Below are positions 46,688 to 56,300 of a stretch of DNA of 64,000 bases, piece by piece. Positions within the stretch are counted from its first letter, which is position 1, and every line of letters starts with the position of its first letter. Origin of the DNA: Fusobacterium perfoetens (GTDB taxonomy: Bacteria; Fusobacteriota; Fusobacteriia; Fusobacteriales; Fusobacteriaceae); the NCBI RefSeq assembly GCF_021531595.1, contig NZ_JADYUD010000001.1, forward strand, positions 186,001-250,000, written 5' to 3'. A program made the translations under genes and the position numbers. The notes beneath the pieces were generated by a model. It had not been told where the DNA came from. It did not search any database and saw only the letters and a list, made by a program, of their open reading frames with translations.

Positions 46688-47833
46688 ATGGGATTTTTTA
46701 ATAAACTTTTTGGAAAAAACAAAAAAGCAGAAGAAATTAAAGAAGAGGAAAAAATTGTAAAAAATGAAGAAATAAAATTAGAAAAGAAAGATGAGAAAAA
46801 AACAGAAAATCTGGAAAATATAGAAAAATATGAGGAAAAAATTATTTCTGAAAAAAAGGAAAATAAGAAAGAAGATGTAATAATAAAGAAAAGAGAAGAA
46901 GAAATTCAGCCGGAAAAAAATGAAGGATTTTTTGCTTCTTTAAAAGAAAAACTTTTTCGTACAAGAGAGGGACTTTTTGGAAAGATTAAAAATATTTTTT
47001 CAGGAAGAACTGTTATTGATGAAGAACTATATGAAGAATTAGAAGATTTATTGATTCAGTCAGATATAGGAATGGATATGACAGTTAAAATAGTTAACGC
47101 TCTTGAAAAAGAAGTTAAATCAAGAGGAATAAAAGATCCGGCAGAAATTTATTCTGTCTTAAAGGAAGTGATGACTAGATTTCTTATTGACGGCAATAAT
47201 AAGCTTGATATAAGAGAAGGAGAGATGAATGTAATTCTTGTTGTAGGTGTAAATGGAGTTGGAAAAACTACTACAATAGGAAAAATTGCTAAAAAGTTAA
47301 AAAATTCAGGAAAAAAAGTAATAATAGGTGCAGCAGATACATTCAGAGCAGCAGCAGTTGAGCAATTAGAAGAATGGGGAAAAAGAGCAGATGTTGAAGT
47401 TATAAAAAAAGAAGAAGGAAGTGATCCAGGAGCAGTTGTATATGATACAATTCAGGCTGGACTTGATAAAAAAGCAGATGTGGTTATAATTGATACAGCT
47501 GGAAGACTGCACAACAAAAGTAATCTTATGAAAGAACTTGAAAAAATTAACAATATAATAATTAAAAAACTTGGTCATTCAAGATACGAATCTATACTAG
47601 TTATAGATGGAACAACAGGACAAAATGGTCTTATTCAGGCTAAAGTATTCAATGAAGCAACTAAGCTTACAGGATTTATTGTTACTAAGCTTGATGGAAC
47701 AGCAAAAGGTGGAATAGTGTTCAGTATATCTGAAGAGATAAAAAAACCTATAAAGTACATTGGTGTTGGAGAAAAAATTGATGATTTGAGAGAGTTTAAT
47801 ACTAAAGATTATATTGAAGCAATTTTTGACTAA
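46688..47833 (+). CDS. ftsY: Signal recognition particle receptor FtsY
   Basis: GTPase that docks SRP-ribosome complexes at the membrane. The first 80 or so residues are a Lys/Glu-rich low-complexity region (A domain) that would contact the membrane. The NG domain follows, with the P-loop VGVNGVGKTTTIGKIAKK (about 185-202), DTFRAAAVEQL, IDTAGRLHNKSNL (about 267) and TKLDGTAKGG. At 381 residues it is normal. TTGGAGGG precedes the ATG. Transcribed divergently from recR. Confidence 0.95.
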   Translation: MGFFNKLFGKNKKAEEIKEEEKIVKNEEIKLEKKDEKKTENLENIEKYEEKIISEKKENKKEDVIIKKREEEIQPEKNEGFFASLKEKLFRTREGLFGKIKNIFSGRTVIDEELYEELEDLLIQSDIGMDMTVKIVNALEKEVKSRGIKDPAEIYSVLKEVMTRFLIDGNNKLDIREGEMNVILVVGVNGVGKTTTIGKIAKKLKNSGKKVIIGAADTFRAAAVEQLEEWGKRADVEVIKKEEGSDPGAVVYDTIQAGLDKKADVVIIDTAGRLHNKSNLMKELEKINNIIIKKLGHSRYESILVIDGTTGQNGLIQAKVFNEATKLTGFIVTKLDGTAKGGIVFSISEEIKKPIKYIGVGEKIDDLREFNTKDYIEAIFD

Positions 47834-47904
47834 GAAAATAGAAAATCATTTTTTCATTGGGATTCAAGAACTGGAGAAAGTGTGTAAAAAAATATGAAAA
47901 ATAA

Positions 47905-47933
47905 TTGTAATATACTGGAAAATTTGTTAATAT
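47905..47933 (+). promoter_or_regulatory. Candidate promoter of pta-ackA
   Basis: TTGTAA (47905-47910), 17-bp spacer, TAATAT (47928-47933). This leaves a leader of about 110 bases before pta. Confidence 0.5.
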
Positions 47934-48049
47934 ATATTTGAATATAGTTTACATATTTTTGATAGAGTTTAACACTCATGTGAAAAATGGAAACAAAAAT
48001 TTTATTTATAAAATGTAATGAAATACATTAATTTCAAGGAGGAATTAAA

Positions 48050-49063
48050 GTGAGTTTTTTAGGTCAAGTAAGAAAAAGAGCTTTAAAAGCTAACAAAAGA
48101 ATCGTATTACCAGAATCAGGAGATGAAAGAGTATTAAGAGCTACTGCTGAAATCTTAAGAGAAAAATTAGCTCGTCCAATCTTAATTGGAGAAGAAAGCA
48201 AAATAATGTACGATGCAAAAGCATATAATATTTCATTAGAAGGGGTAAAAATTGTTAATCCTGCTACTTTTGAAAGAATGGATGAATATGCACATAAGTT
48301 AGCAGAATTAAGAGCTAAAAAAGGAATGACTTTTGAACAAGCTAAAGAAATATTAACTAACGATATCAACTTCTTTGGTGCTATGCTTGTAAAAATGGGA
48401 GATGCAGATGGAATGGTTTCTGGAGCAATATCTCCTACAGCTAAAGTATTAAAAGCTGGAATCCAAGTAATAGGAACTAAACCAGGAGTAAAAACAATAT
48501 CTTCTGTATTTATTATGGAATTATCTCAATTCAAAGACTTATATGGAGGAGTTTTAGTATTTGGAGACTGTTCAGTAATTCCTAGACCAACTTCAGAACA
48601 ATTAGCAGACATTGCCTGTGAAGCTGCAGAATCAGCAAGAGTAATAGCAGGAATTAACCCAAGAGTTGCTCTTCTTACATTCTCAACTAAAGGATCAGCT
48701 CAACACGAATGTGTAGATCTTGTAAAAGAAGCAGGAAGAATCTTAAGAGAAAGAAAAGTTGGATTCAGATTTGACGATGAATTACAAGCAGATGCTGCAT
48801 TAGTAAAATCAGTTGGAGAAATCAAAGCTCCATTATCTGATGTATCAGGAAATGCAAATGTATTAATATTCCCTAACTTATCAGCAGGAAATATTGGATA
48901 TAAATTAGTTCAAAGATTAGCAGGAGCTAAAGCATTCGGACCAATCATCCAAGGTGTTGCTTCTCCTATCAACGACTTATCAAGAGGATGTAATGTAGAA
49001 GACATCGTTGTTTTAACAGCTATTACTTCTGCTCAAGCATGCCTAGAATGTTGTGAAGACTAA
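48050..49063 (+). CDS. pta: Phosphate acetyltransferase
   Basis: Converts acetyl-CoA to acetyl phosphate, the first step of acetate and ATP formation. It is the short single-domain form (337 residues). Motifs: RIVLPESGDERVLRA at the start, ADGMVSGAISPTAKVLKAG, KTISSVFIME and the end LIFPNLSAGNIGYKLVQRLAGA. The start is GTG 48050 after AAGGAGGAATTAAA. Leucine is mostly TTA and other codons look adapted for high expression, as in ackA and nifJ. Confidence 0.95.
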   Translation: MSFLGQVRKRALKANKRIVLPESGDERVLRATAEILREKLARPILIGEESKIMYDAKAYNISLEGVKIVNPATFERMDEYAHKLAELRAKKGMTFEQAKEILTNDINFFGAMLVKMGDADGMVSGAISPTAKVLKAGIQVIGTKPGVKTISSVFIMELSQFKDLYGGVLVFGDCSVIPRPTSEQLADIACEAAESARVIAGINPRVALLTFSTKGSAQHECVDLVKEAGRILRERKVGFRFDDELQADAALVKSVGEIKAPLSDVSGNANVLIFPNLSAGNIGYKLVQRLAGAKAFGPIIQGVASPINDLSRGCNVEDIVVLTAITSAQACLECCED

Positions 49064-49130
49064 TTTAAAATATTAGAATATTATTGAGATTATAAAAAAA
49101 TGAAAATATTATTGAGGAGTGTCGAATTTA

Positions 49131-50333
49131 ATGAAAGTATTAGTAATAAACTGTGGGAGTTCATCTCTTAAATATCAATTATTAAATCCAGAAACAAAAG
49201 AATTATTTGCAATAGGATTATGTGAAAGAATAGGAATTGAAGGATCTAAAATGGAATATGAAGTTCCATCTAAAGATTTTGAAATTACAGTAACTGAACC
49301 TATGCCTACACATAAAGAAGCATTAGCACTTGTTATAAATGCAATAACAGATAAAGAACACGGAGTAGTAGCTTCTGTTGATGAAATTGATGCAATAGGA
49401 CACAGAGTTGTTCATGGAGGAGAAGATTTCGTTAAATCTGTTTTAATAACAGAAGAAGTTATAAAAGGTGTAGAAGCAAACAATGAACTTGCTCCATTAC
49501 ACAATCCAGCAAACTTAATAGGAATCAGAACTTGTCAAGAACTTATGCCTGGTAAACCAAATGTAGGAGTATTTGATACTGCATTCCACCAAACAATGCC
49601 TGCAGAAGCATTTATGTATGCTCTTCCATATGAAGATTATACAGAATTAAAAGTAAGAAAATACGGATTCCACGGAACATCTCATAAATTTGTTTCTCAA
49701 GAATGTTTAAGAGAATTAGGAAATCCAGAACATTCAAAAATAATAGTTTGTCACTTAGGAAACGGAGCTTCAATATCTGCTGTAAAAGATGGAAAATGTA
49801 TAGATACATCTATGGGACTTACTCCATTACAAGGTGTAATGATGGGAACTAGATGTGGAGATATTGATCCAGCTGCAGTATTATTTATAAAAGGAAAAAG
49901 AGGACTTACTGATAAAGAAATGGATAACAGATTAAATAAACAATCTGGAATCTTAGGAGTATTTGGAAAATCTTCTGACTGTAGAGATATGGAAAATGGA
50001 GTTGCTGAAGGAGACGAAAGAGCAATCCTTGCAGAAAAAATGTTTATCTATAAAATAAAAGCATATGTAGGAAATTATGCAGCACAATTAGGTGGAGTAG
50101 ATGCTATCTGCTTTACTGGAGGAATTGGAGAAAATGCAGCTCATATAAGAGAAGCAGTTGTTGAAGGATTAGACTTCATGGGAATTAAAATTAACAAAGA
50201 AGTTAATGCAGTAAGAAAAAAAGGAATAGTTGATTTAACAGCAGCAGATTCTAAAGCAAAAATCTTCAAAATACCTACAAATGAAGAACTTGCAATAGCA
50301 AGAGATACTTATGAAATAGTAAGCAAAAGATAA
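49131..50333 (+). CDS. ackA: Acetate kinase
   Basis: Makes ATP from acetyl phosphate. It shows NCGSSSLKYQ (about residues 6-15), GHRVVHGG, DTAFHQTMP, the GFHGTSHKFV signature, HLGNGASISAVKDGK and TGGIGENAAHIREAVV. At 400 residues it is full length. ATG 49131 is preferred, 11 bases after GAGGAG. It is 67 bp after pta and probably forms one transcript with it. No terminator is visible before the nifJ promoter. Confidence 0.95.
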   Translation: MKVLVINCGSSSLKYQLLNPETKELFAIGLCERIGIEGSKMEYEVPSKDFEITVTEPMPTHKEALALVINAITDKEHGVVASVDEIDAIGHRVVHGGEDFVKSVLITEEVIKGVEANNELAPLHNPANLIGIRTCQELMPGKPNVGVFDTAFHQTMPAEAFMYALPYEDYTELKVRKYGFHGTSHKFVSQECLRELGNPEHSKIIVCHLGNGASISAVKDGKCIDTSMGLTPLQGVMMGTRCGDIDPAAVLFIKGKRGLTDKEMDNRLNKQSGILGVFGKSSDCRDMENGVAEGDERAILAEKMFIYKIKAYVGNYAAQLGGVDAICFTGGIGENAAHIREAVVEGLDFMGIKINKEVNAVRKKGIVDLTAADSKAKIFKIPTNEELAIARDTYEIVSKR

Positions 50334-50378
50334 AAAAACTAAAAAAATATAAATATTTAAAGATAATGAAGGAAAATA

Positions 50379-50407
50379 TAGACAATTTTTCGATTTATTG
50401 GTAAAAT
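50379..50407 (+). promoter_or_regulatory. Promoter of nifJ
   Basis: TAGACA (50379-50384), 17-bp spacer, TAAAAT (50402-50407). Transcription should start near 50413-50415, at the foot of a hairpin. Confidence 0.6.
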
Positions 50408-50412
50408 AAGAG

Positions 50413-50442
50413 TGTGTGTGCGATTGTCATGTCGCACACATG
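50413..50442 (+). promoter_or_regulatory. 5' stem-loop at the start of the nifJ transcript
   Basis: TGTGTGCGA (50415-50423) pairs perfectly with TCGCACACA (50432-50440) around an 8-base loop, with wobble pairs extending the base. No T run follows, so it is not a terminator. It lies exactly where the nifJ mRNA should begin and may protect it from decay, or be an operator. Confidence 0.55.
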
Positions 50443-50505
50443 AAAATAAAGTAGCAATGTGATTTAAAAATAAAACTCAAAGTTAAATAAAAGGGAGGAA
50501 CCAAA

Positions 50506-53500
50506 ATGGCAAAAAAAATGCAATCTATGGATGGTAACCAAGCAGCTGCATATACATCATATGCGTTTACAGAAGTAGCAGGAATCTATCCAATAACTCC
50601 ATCATCTCCAATGGCTGAATATGTAGATGAATGGGCATCAAAAGGAATGAAAAACATCTTTGACGTACCAGTAAAAGTTGTTGAAATGCAATCAGAAGCA
50701 GGAGCAGTTGGTACAGTTCACGGATCTTTACAAGGAGGAGCTTTAACAACTACATTCACAGCTTCTCAAGGATTACTTTTAAAAATTCCTAATATGTACA
50801 AAATAGCTGGAGAATTATTACCAGGAGTTATGCACGTTGCAGCAAGAACTTTATCAGTTCAAGCTATCAACATCTTCGGAGATCACCAAGACGTGTATGC
50901 AACTAGACAAACTGGTTGGGCAATGCTTGCTTCTAACTCAGTTCAAGAAGTAATGGATTTAGGAGGAGTTGCTCACTTATCAGCAATTAAAGCTAGCGTT
51001 CCATTCTTACACTTCTTTGATGGATTCAGAACTTCTCACGAAATTCAAAAAGTAGAAGTTATGGACTATGAAGTTTACAAAAACTTAATAGACATGGAAG
51101 CTGTAGAAAAATTCAGAAAAAGAGCTATTAACCCTGAATTCCCAGTAACTAAAGGTTCATGTCAAAACGACGACATCTACTTTGCATCAAGAGAAGCTCA
51201 AAACAAATATTATGATGCAATTCCTGATATCGTAGCTCATTACTTAGATGAAATTTCTAAAGTAACAGGAAGAGATTACAAACCTTTCAACTACTATGGA
51301 CATCCAGAAGCTGACAGAGTAATCGTTGCTATGGGTTCAGTTTGTGAAACAGCTGAAGAAGTTGTTGACAACTTAATCAAAAATGGACAAAAAGTTGGTT
51401 TAGTAAAAGTTCACTTATACAGACCATTCTCTGAAAAATATTTCTTCAATGTTTTACCAAAAACAGTTAAGAAAATTGCAGTTCTTGATAGAACTAAAGA
51501 ATCTGGAGCATTAGGACAACCTTTATATCTTGATGTTGTTGCTTTATTCAACGGAAGAGAAGAATCTCCAGTAATCATCGGTGGAAGATATGGTGTTGGA
51601 GGACATGATACTACTCCATCTCAAGTATTCGCAGTTTATGATGAATTATTAAAAGACGCTCCTATGAGAGACTTTACAGTAGGTATAGTTGACGATGTTA
51701 ACCATACTTCATTAGAAGAAACTAACTTCACTGTAGTATCTGACGAAGATGTTAAAGCTTGCTTATTCTATGGATTAGGAGCTGACGGAACAGTTGGAGC
51801 TAACAAAAACTCAATAAAAATCATCGGAGACAAAACAGACTTATATGCTCAAGCATACTTTGCATATGACTCTAAAAAATCTGGAGGAGTTACAAGATCT
51901 CACTTAAGATTTGGTAAAAAACCTATCAGATCAACTTACTTAATAGAAGCTCCTACATTCGTAGCATGTTCAGTACCAGCTTACATTGGACAATACGATA
52001 TGATAGGTGGACTTAAAAAAGGTGGAACTTTCTTATTAAACTGTGTATGGGATAAAGAAGAAATTCTTAACCACATTCCTAACAGTGTTAAAAAAGTTCT
52101 TGCTGAAAAAGAAGCTAAATTCTATATCGTAAACGCAACTAAACTTGCTCAAGAAATAGGATTAGGAAACAGAACAAATACAATAATGCAATCTGCATTC
52201 TTCAAATTAGCAGACATTATTCCATTTGAACAAGCTCAACAATACATGAAAGATTATGCTAAAAAATCTTATGCTAAAAAAGGTGACGATATAGTTCAAC
52301 TTAACTATAACGCTATTGATAAAGGAGCAGACGGAATTGTTGAAATTACTGTTGATCCAGCATGGAAAGATTTAGTTCCTGAAGAAAATATAGCTCATAA
52401 AGAATATGCTTCTGAATGTTCTTGTGATGCAACAGTTCATTATGCTAGAGAAATAGCATATCCAGTTAACCATGTTAAAGGATATGACTTACCAGTTTCT
52501 ACATTCAATGGATATGAAGACGGAACAATGGAAAACGGATTAGCAGCATTTGAAAAAAGAGGAATAGCTGTAAATGTTCCTGAATGGAAAATAGAAAACT
52601 GTATCCAATGTGGACAATGTTCTTATGTATGTCCTCACGCAGCAATCAGACCATTCTTATTAGACGAAGCTGAAGTTGCAGCTGCACCAGCTGGAATGGA
52701 ATTTAAAGCTCCAATAGGAAAAGGATTAGAAGGATACAAATACAGAATGCAAGTTTCTATAATGGATTGTACAGGATGTGGATCTTGTGCTAATGTATGT
52801 CCAGCTAAAGAAAAAGCTCTTGTAATGATTCCTTTAGATGAAGCTAAAGCTAAAAATGAAGATAAAAATGCTCACTACATGTTCAACCATGTAACTTACA
52901 AAGATAACTTAATGGCTAAAAATACAGTTAAAGGATCTCAATTCGCTCAACCACTATTTGAATTCAATGGTGCTTGTCCAGGATGTGGAGAAACTCCTTA
53001 CTTAAAAGCTATAACTCAATTATTCGGAGAAAGAATGATGGTAGCTAATGCTACAGGATGTTCTTCAATCTACTCTTCATCTTCTCCATCAACTCCTTAT
53101 TGTAAAAATGCAAACGGACATGGACCATCATTCGGAACTTCATTATTTGAAGACAATGCTGAATACGGAATGGGAATGCATGTTGCAGTTGAAACATTAA
53201 GAGACAGAATCCAAGATGTAATGGAAAAAGGAATGGATAAAGTTCCTGCTGAAGTTGCTGAATTATTCAAAAAATGGATTGCTAACAGAACAAGTGGAGC
53301 TGTAACTCAAGAAGTTAAAGAACAACTAGTTCCTATGTTAGAAGCTGCTGGTGACTGTGAAGTTGCTAAAGAAATCTTAGGATTAAAACAATATCTAGTT
53401 AAAAAATCTCAATGGATCTTCGGAGGAGACGGTTGGGCATATGACATCGGTTATGGTGGATTAGACCATGTTCTTGCAACTAACGAAGATGTTAATGTTG

Positions 53501-54072
53501 TAGTACTAGATACAGAAGTTTACTCTAACACTGGAGGACAAGCTTCTAAATCAACTCCTACAGGAGCAACTGCTAAATTCGCTGCTGCTGGTAAATCATT
53601 CAAGAAAAAAGACCTTGCTGCAATAGCTATGTCTTATGGACATATCTATGTTGCTCAAGTATCTATGGGTGCTAACCAACAACAATATCTAAAAGCTATC
53701 CAAGAAGCTGAAGCTTATAATGGACCATCTTTAATCATAGCTTACTCTCCATGTATCAACCATGGAATCAAAAAAGGTATGAGCAAAGCTCAAACTGAAA
53801 TGAAATTAGCTACTGAATGCGGATACTGGCCAATATTCAGATATAACCCTATGTTAGAAAAAGAAGGTAAAAACCCTCTACAATTAGATTGTAAAGAACC
53901 TAACTGGGATAAATATCAAGAATATCTATTAGGAGAAGTTAGATATGCTACTCTAGCTAAATCTAACCCTACTGAAGCTGAAGCATTATATGCTAAAAAC
54001 AAAGCAGATGCTAAGAGAAGATGGAAACAATATGTAAGACTTGCTGCTATGGACTTCTCTAACGAAGACTAA
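50506..54072 (+). CDS. nifJ: Pyruvate:ferredoxin (flavodoxin) oxidoreductase
   Basis: Oxidises pyruvate to acetyl-CoA and CO2, reducing ferredoxin. It is a single-chain enzyme of 1188 residues with the usual domain order: N-terminal TPP pyrimidine-binding domain (TEVAGIYPITPSSPMAE), domain II/III, two 4Fe-4S sites (CIQCGQCSYVCP about 701 and CTGCGSCANVCP about 757), the proximal cluster Cys in CPGCGETPY, and the TPP-binding GGDGWAYDIGYGGLDHV. AGGGAGGAACC gives a strong ribosome site. Codon use (TTA for Leu, many AAC and TTC) indicates very high expression. It feeds pta-ackA upstream. Confidence 0.97.
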   Translation: MAKKMQSMDGNQAAAYTSYAFTEVAGIYPITPSSPMAEYVDEWASKGMKNIFDVPVKVVEMQSEAGAVGTVHGSLQGGALTTTFTASQGLLLKIPNMYKIAGELLPGVMHVAARTLSVQAINIFGDHQDVYATRQTGWAMLASNSVQEVMDLGGVAHLSAIKASVPFLHFFDGFRTSHEIQKVEVMDYEVYKNLIDMEAVEKFRKRAINPEFPVTKGSCQNDDIYFASREAQNKYYDAIPDIVAHYLDEISKVTGRDYKPFNYYGHPEADRVIVAMGSVCETAEEVVDNLIKNGQKVGLVKVHLYRPFSEKYFFNVLPKTVKKIAVLDRTKESGALGQPLYLDVVALFNGREESPVIIGGRYGVGGHDTTPSQVFAVYDELLKDAPMRDFTVGIVDDVNHTSLEETNFTVVSDEDVKACLFYGLGADGTVGANKNSIKIIGDKTDLYAQAYFAYDSKKSGGVTRSHLRFGKKPIRSTYLIEAPTFVACSVPAYIGQYDMIGGLKKGGTFLLNCVWDKEEILNHIPNSVKKVLAEKEAKFYIVNATKLAQEIGLGNRTNTIMQSAFFKLADIIPFEQAQQYMKDYAKKSYAKKGDDIVQLNYNAIDKGADGIVEITVDPAWKDLVPEENIAHKEYASECSCDATVHYAREIAYPVNHVKGYDLPVSTFNGYEDGTMENGLAAFEKRGIAVNVPEWKIENCIQCGQCSYVCPHAAIRPFLLDEAEVAAAPAGMEFKAPIGKGLEGYKYRMQVSIMDCTGCGSCANVCPAKEKALVMIPLDEAKAKNEDKNAHYMFNHVTYKDNLMAKNTVKGSQFAQPLFEFNGACPGCGETPYLKAITQLFGERMMVANATGCSSIYSSSSPSTPYCKNANGHGPSFGTSLFEDNAEYGMGMHVAVETLRDRIQDVMEKGMDKVPAEVAELFKKWIANRTSGAVTQEVKEQLVPMLEAAGDCEVAKEILGLKQYLVKKSQWIFGGDGWAYDIGYGGLDHVLATNEDVNVVVLDTEVYSNTGGQASKSTPTGATAKFAAAGKSFKKKDLAAIAMSYGHIYVAQVSMGANQQQYLKAIQEAEAYNGPSLIIAYSPCINHGIKKGMSKAQTEMKLATECGYWPIFRYNPMLEKEGKNPLQLDCKEPNWDKYQEYLLGEVRYATLAKSNPTEAEALYAKNKADAKRRWKQYVRLAAMDFSNED

Positions 54073-54122
54073 TTGCAGGTTACATATAGTTTAAATCAAA
54101 ATCTTAAATAATTAAGAATATT

Positions 54123-54158
54123 AACGGTACAGTTTTATGGCTGTACCGTTTTTATATT
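54123..54158 (+). terminator. Terminator of nifJ
   Basis: AACGGTACAG (54123-54132) and CTGTACCGTT (54141-54150) form a 10-bp stem followed by T-rich sequence. Confidence 0.9.
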
Positions 54159-54166
54159 TACTTTAT

Positions 54167-54195
54167 TTTACACAGTTTTTATTTTATATTATAAT
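54167..54195 (+). promoter_or_regulatory. Promoter of the MATE transporter gene
   Basis: TTTACA (54167-54172), 17-bp spacer, TATAAT (54190-54195), 69 bp before the start codon. Confidence 0.75.
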
Positions 54196-54263
54196 GGAAT
54201 GTGTTATACTAATAAGTACTGGAAATTGGATATAAAATATTTTATAACAAGGTGATTATATAA

Positions 54264-55625
54264 ATGAAATTATCAAATGATTTGGGAAATGATTCAGTTC
54301 TTGCACTTGTATTTAAACTTGCTGTTCCTACAATACTTGCTCAACTTGTAAATCTTCTTTATAGTATAGTTGACAGAATGTATATAGGACATATTCCTGA
54401 AATTGGAAGCATGGCTCTTGCAGGAGTTGGTGTGTGTGCTCCTATAACAACTTTTCTTTCATCTTTTGGAACGCTTGTAGGTATAGGAGGTTCTATACTT
54501 ATGTCTATAAGAATGGGAGAGGGTAAGCATAAAAAAGCACAGCATATACTGGCAAATAGTTTTTTTGCTCTTTCAGTAATAGGTGTTCTTCTTACTATAA
54601 TATTTCTTATTTTAAAAAATAAACTTATTATGCTGTTTGGGGCAAGTGCAGTGACATTTCCTTATGCAAATACATATTTAACAATATATACTTTAGGAAC
54701 TTTTTTTGCTCTTATGGCTGTAGGGCTTAATTACTTTATAGCTTGTCAGGGATTTCCTATGGTAAGTATGTTTACTGTAATTATAGGTGCTGTTACAAAT
54801 ATAATTCTAGATACAGTTTTCATATTTAAAATGGAAATGGGAGTAGCAGGAGCAGCATGGGCAACAGTGATAGCACAAATTCTTTCTTTTATCTTTGCCT
54901 TTAGATTTTTAAGAGGAAAGAAAACAAAGATAGGTATAGTTTTTAGAAGTTATTCTTTCAGAATAATAAAAAATATTGTTAAATTTGGATTTTCTCCATT
55001 TTTTATAACAACAACAGATAGTGTTATATTGATAGCATTAAATGCAATGCTTCAGAAGTATGGCGGAGAAGGGAAGGGAGATCTTCTTATTTCAGGGGCT
55101 GCAATAGTTCAAAGTTATATTCTTTTAATAACAGGGCCTCTGCTTGGATTAACAGGAGGAACACAGCCTCTTTTAAGCTTTAATTATGGAGCAAAAAAAA
55201 TAGATAGAGTTAAAAGGGCAGAAAAATATGTTTTAATGTTTGCTTTAACTATAACAACAACAATGTTTATTTCAACAAAGTTTATATCCCCTTATTTTAT
55301 AAGTTTCTTTACTGATGAACCAAATTTATCAAAAATAGCATATGAGGGAATAAAAGCAAGTCTTTGGGGAATAGTTCCTCTTTCTTTTCAATATTGCTTT
55401 GTTGACTGCTTTACTGCTGTAGGAAGAATAAAAACAGCTTTTGGACTTTCAATGTTCAGAAAAAGCATTTATGTATGTAGTGTGTGTGTGCTTCCAATTT
55501 TTTTTGGTGCTGAATCAGCTTTTACAGCACAATCTGTTGGTGATTTTGCAGGTGCAGCAATGTGTATTTTAATATTTAGTCTAATTTTTAATAAGCATCT
55601 TGAAAAAAGAATAAGACAAAACTAA
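54264..55625 (+). CDS. MATE family efflux transporter
   Basis: A 453-residue inner-membrane protein with about twelve helices, arranged as two halves. The N-terminal half shows FKLAVPTILAQLVNLLYSIVDRMYIGHI and the second half has LTGGTQPLLSFNYGA, typical of MATE pumps that expel drugs or metabolites in exchange for Na+ or H+. Substrate unknown. AAGGTGATTATATA precedes the ATG. It ends at a terminator shared with the converging OmpH-like gene. Confidence 0.9.
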   Translation: MKLSNDLGNDSVLALVFKLAVPTILAQLVNLLYSIVDRMYIGHIPEIGSMALAGVGVCAPITTFLSSFGTLVGIGGSILMSIRMGEGKHKKAQHILANSFFALSVIGVLLTIIFLILKNKLIMLFGASAVTFPYANTYLTIYTLGTFFALMAVGLNYFIACQGFPMVSMFTVIIGAVTNIILDTVFIFKMEMGVAGAAWATVIAQILSFIFAFRFLRGKKTKIGIVFRSYSFRIIKNIVKFGFSPFFITTTDSVILIALNAMLQKYGGEGKGDLLISGAAIVQSYILLITGPLLGLTGGTQPLLSFNYGAKKIDRVKRAEKYVLMFALTITTTMFISTKFISPYFISFFTDEPNLSKIAYEGIKASLWGIVPLSFQYCFVDCFTAVGRIKTAFGLSMFRKSIYVCSVCVLPIFFGAESAFTAQSVGDFAGAAMCILIFSLIFNKHLEKRIRQN

Positions 55626-55628
55626 TAA

Positions 55629-55680
55629 AAAAACCGAGAGTAAGATTTTTTAGAAGAATACTTATTCTCGGTTTATTAAT
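55629..55680. terminator. Bidirectional terminator between the MATE and OmpH-like genes
   Basis: AAACCGAGA (55631-55639) and TCTCGGTTT (55666-55674) arms, with further internal pairing; A- and T-rich flanks on both sides. Confidence 0.8.
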
Positions 55681-56141
55681 TATACTGTAGGAAATAAATC
55701 AGACTGAAGCTTTTTTTCATTTTTTATTGTAAGTTCGTGAAAGTATACATTATTTAAAAATTTCAGAATAGACTTTGAAATATCTTTTCCTTTTCCGTAA
55801 TGAACAACACTTTTTTCACAAATAAGATTATAATTTTCTGTTTGACCTGCAAAAGCTATTGCTATATCAATATCTGTTGTAATTTCATTAGTAAATTTCG
55901 TTTTTATAGTTTTGTATATGTTAAGAGCTTTTTCTTTATTTTCATCTGTATTTTTATCATTGAATTTTATATTGTATTTTTTTTCAAGTTTATCTCTAAG
56001 ATTATGCAGAGTTTTATTATATGACAGAGTTTTATAGTAGTTATCCAAAATATATGAATAATCTACAAGAATAAGTTTTTCTGAACGGCAGAAAGTACTT
56101 GCAGATATAATAAAGAAAAAGACATATATAATTTTTTTCAT
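55680..56141 (-). CDS. OmpH/Skp family periplasmic chaperone-like protein
   Basis: A 153-residue secreted protein: signal peptide MKKIIYVFFFIISASTFC, then a Skp-like start (LILVDYSYILDNYYKTLSYN), a helical middle, and the typical Skp end (NYNLICEKSVVHYGKGKDISKSILKFLN). Skp proteins escort outer-membrane proteins through the periplasm. I chose ATG 56141 because AAAGGAGGTAGA stands directly before it. The middle arms are short, so the tentacles would be small. Its presence supports a two-membrane envelope. Confidence 0.75.
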   Translation of the reverse strand: MKKIIYVFFFIISASTFCRSEKLILVDYSYILDNYYKTLSYNKTLHNLRDKLEKKYNIKFNDKNTDENKEKALNIYKTIKTKFTNEITTDIDIAIAFAGQTENYNLICEKSVVHYGKGKDISKSILKFLNNVYFHELTIKNEKKLQSDLFPTV

Positions 56142-56257
56142 TCTACCTCCTTTACTTACAAGAAAATTATATAACATTTATTAAAATTAATCTACAAATA
56201 TTTCATGAGCAAGAAAAAGATTTATTATTAAAAAAAATAAAAATATCATGCTGTATC

Positions 56258-56266
56258 TGATATAAT
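56258..56266 (+). promoter_or_regulatory. Extended -10 promoter before the penicillin-binding protein gene
   Basis: TGATATAAT with a perfect TATAAT at 56261-56266, about 35 bp before the start codon. Confidence 0.5.
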
Positions 56267-56300
56267 ATAATAGAGAAGATATTGATAGGAGTGTGCAGCT

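Noticed and set aside
47921-47950. Possible Rex-type site near pta (TTGTTAA at about 47924)
   Set aside because: Only one half-site is visible and the second half does not match; such sequences are common in AT-rich DNA.
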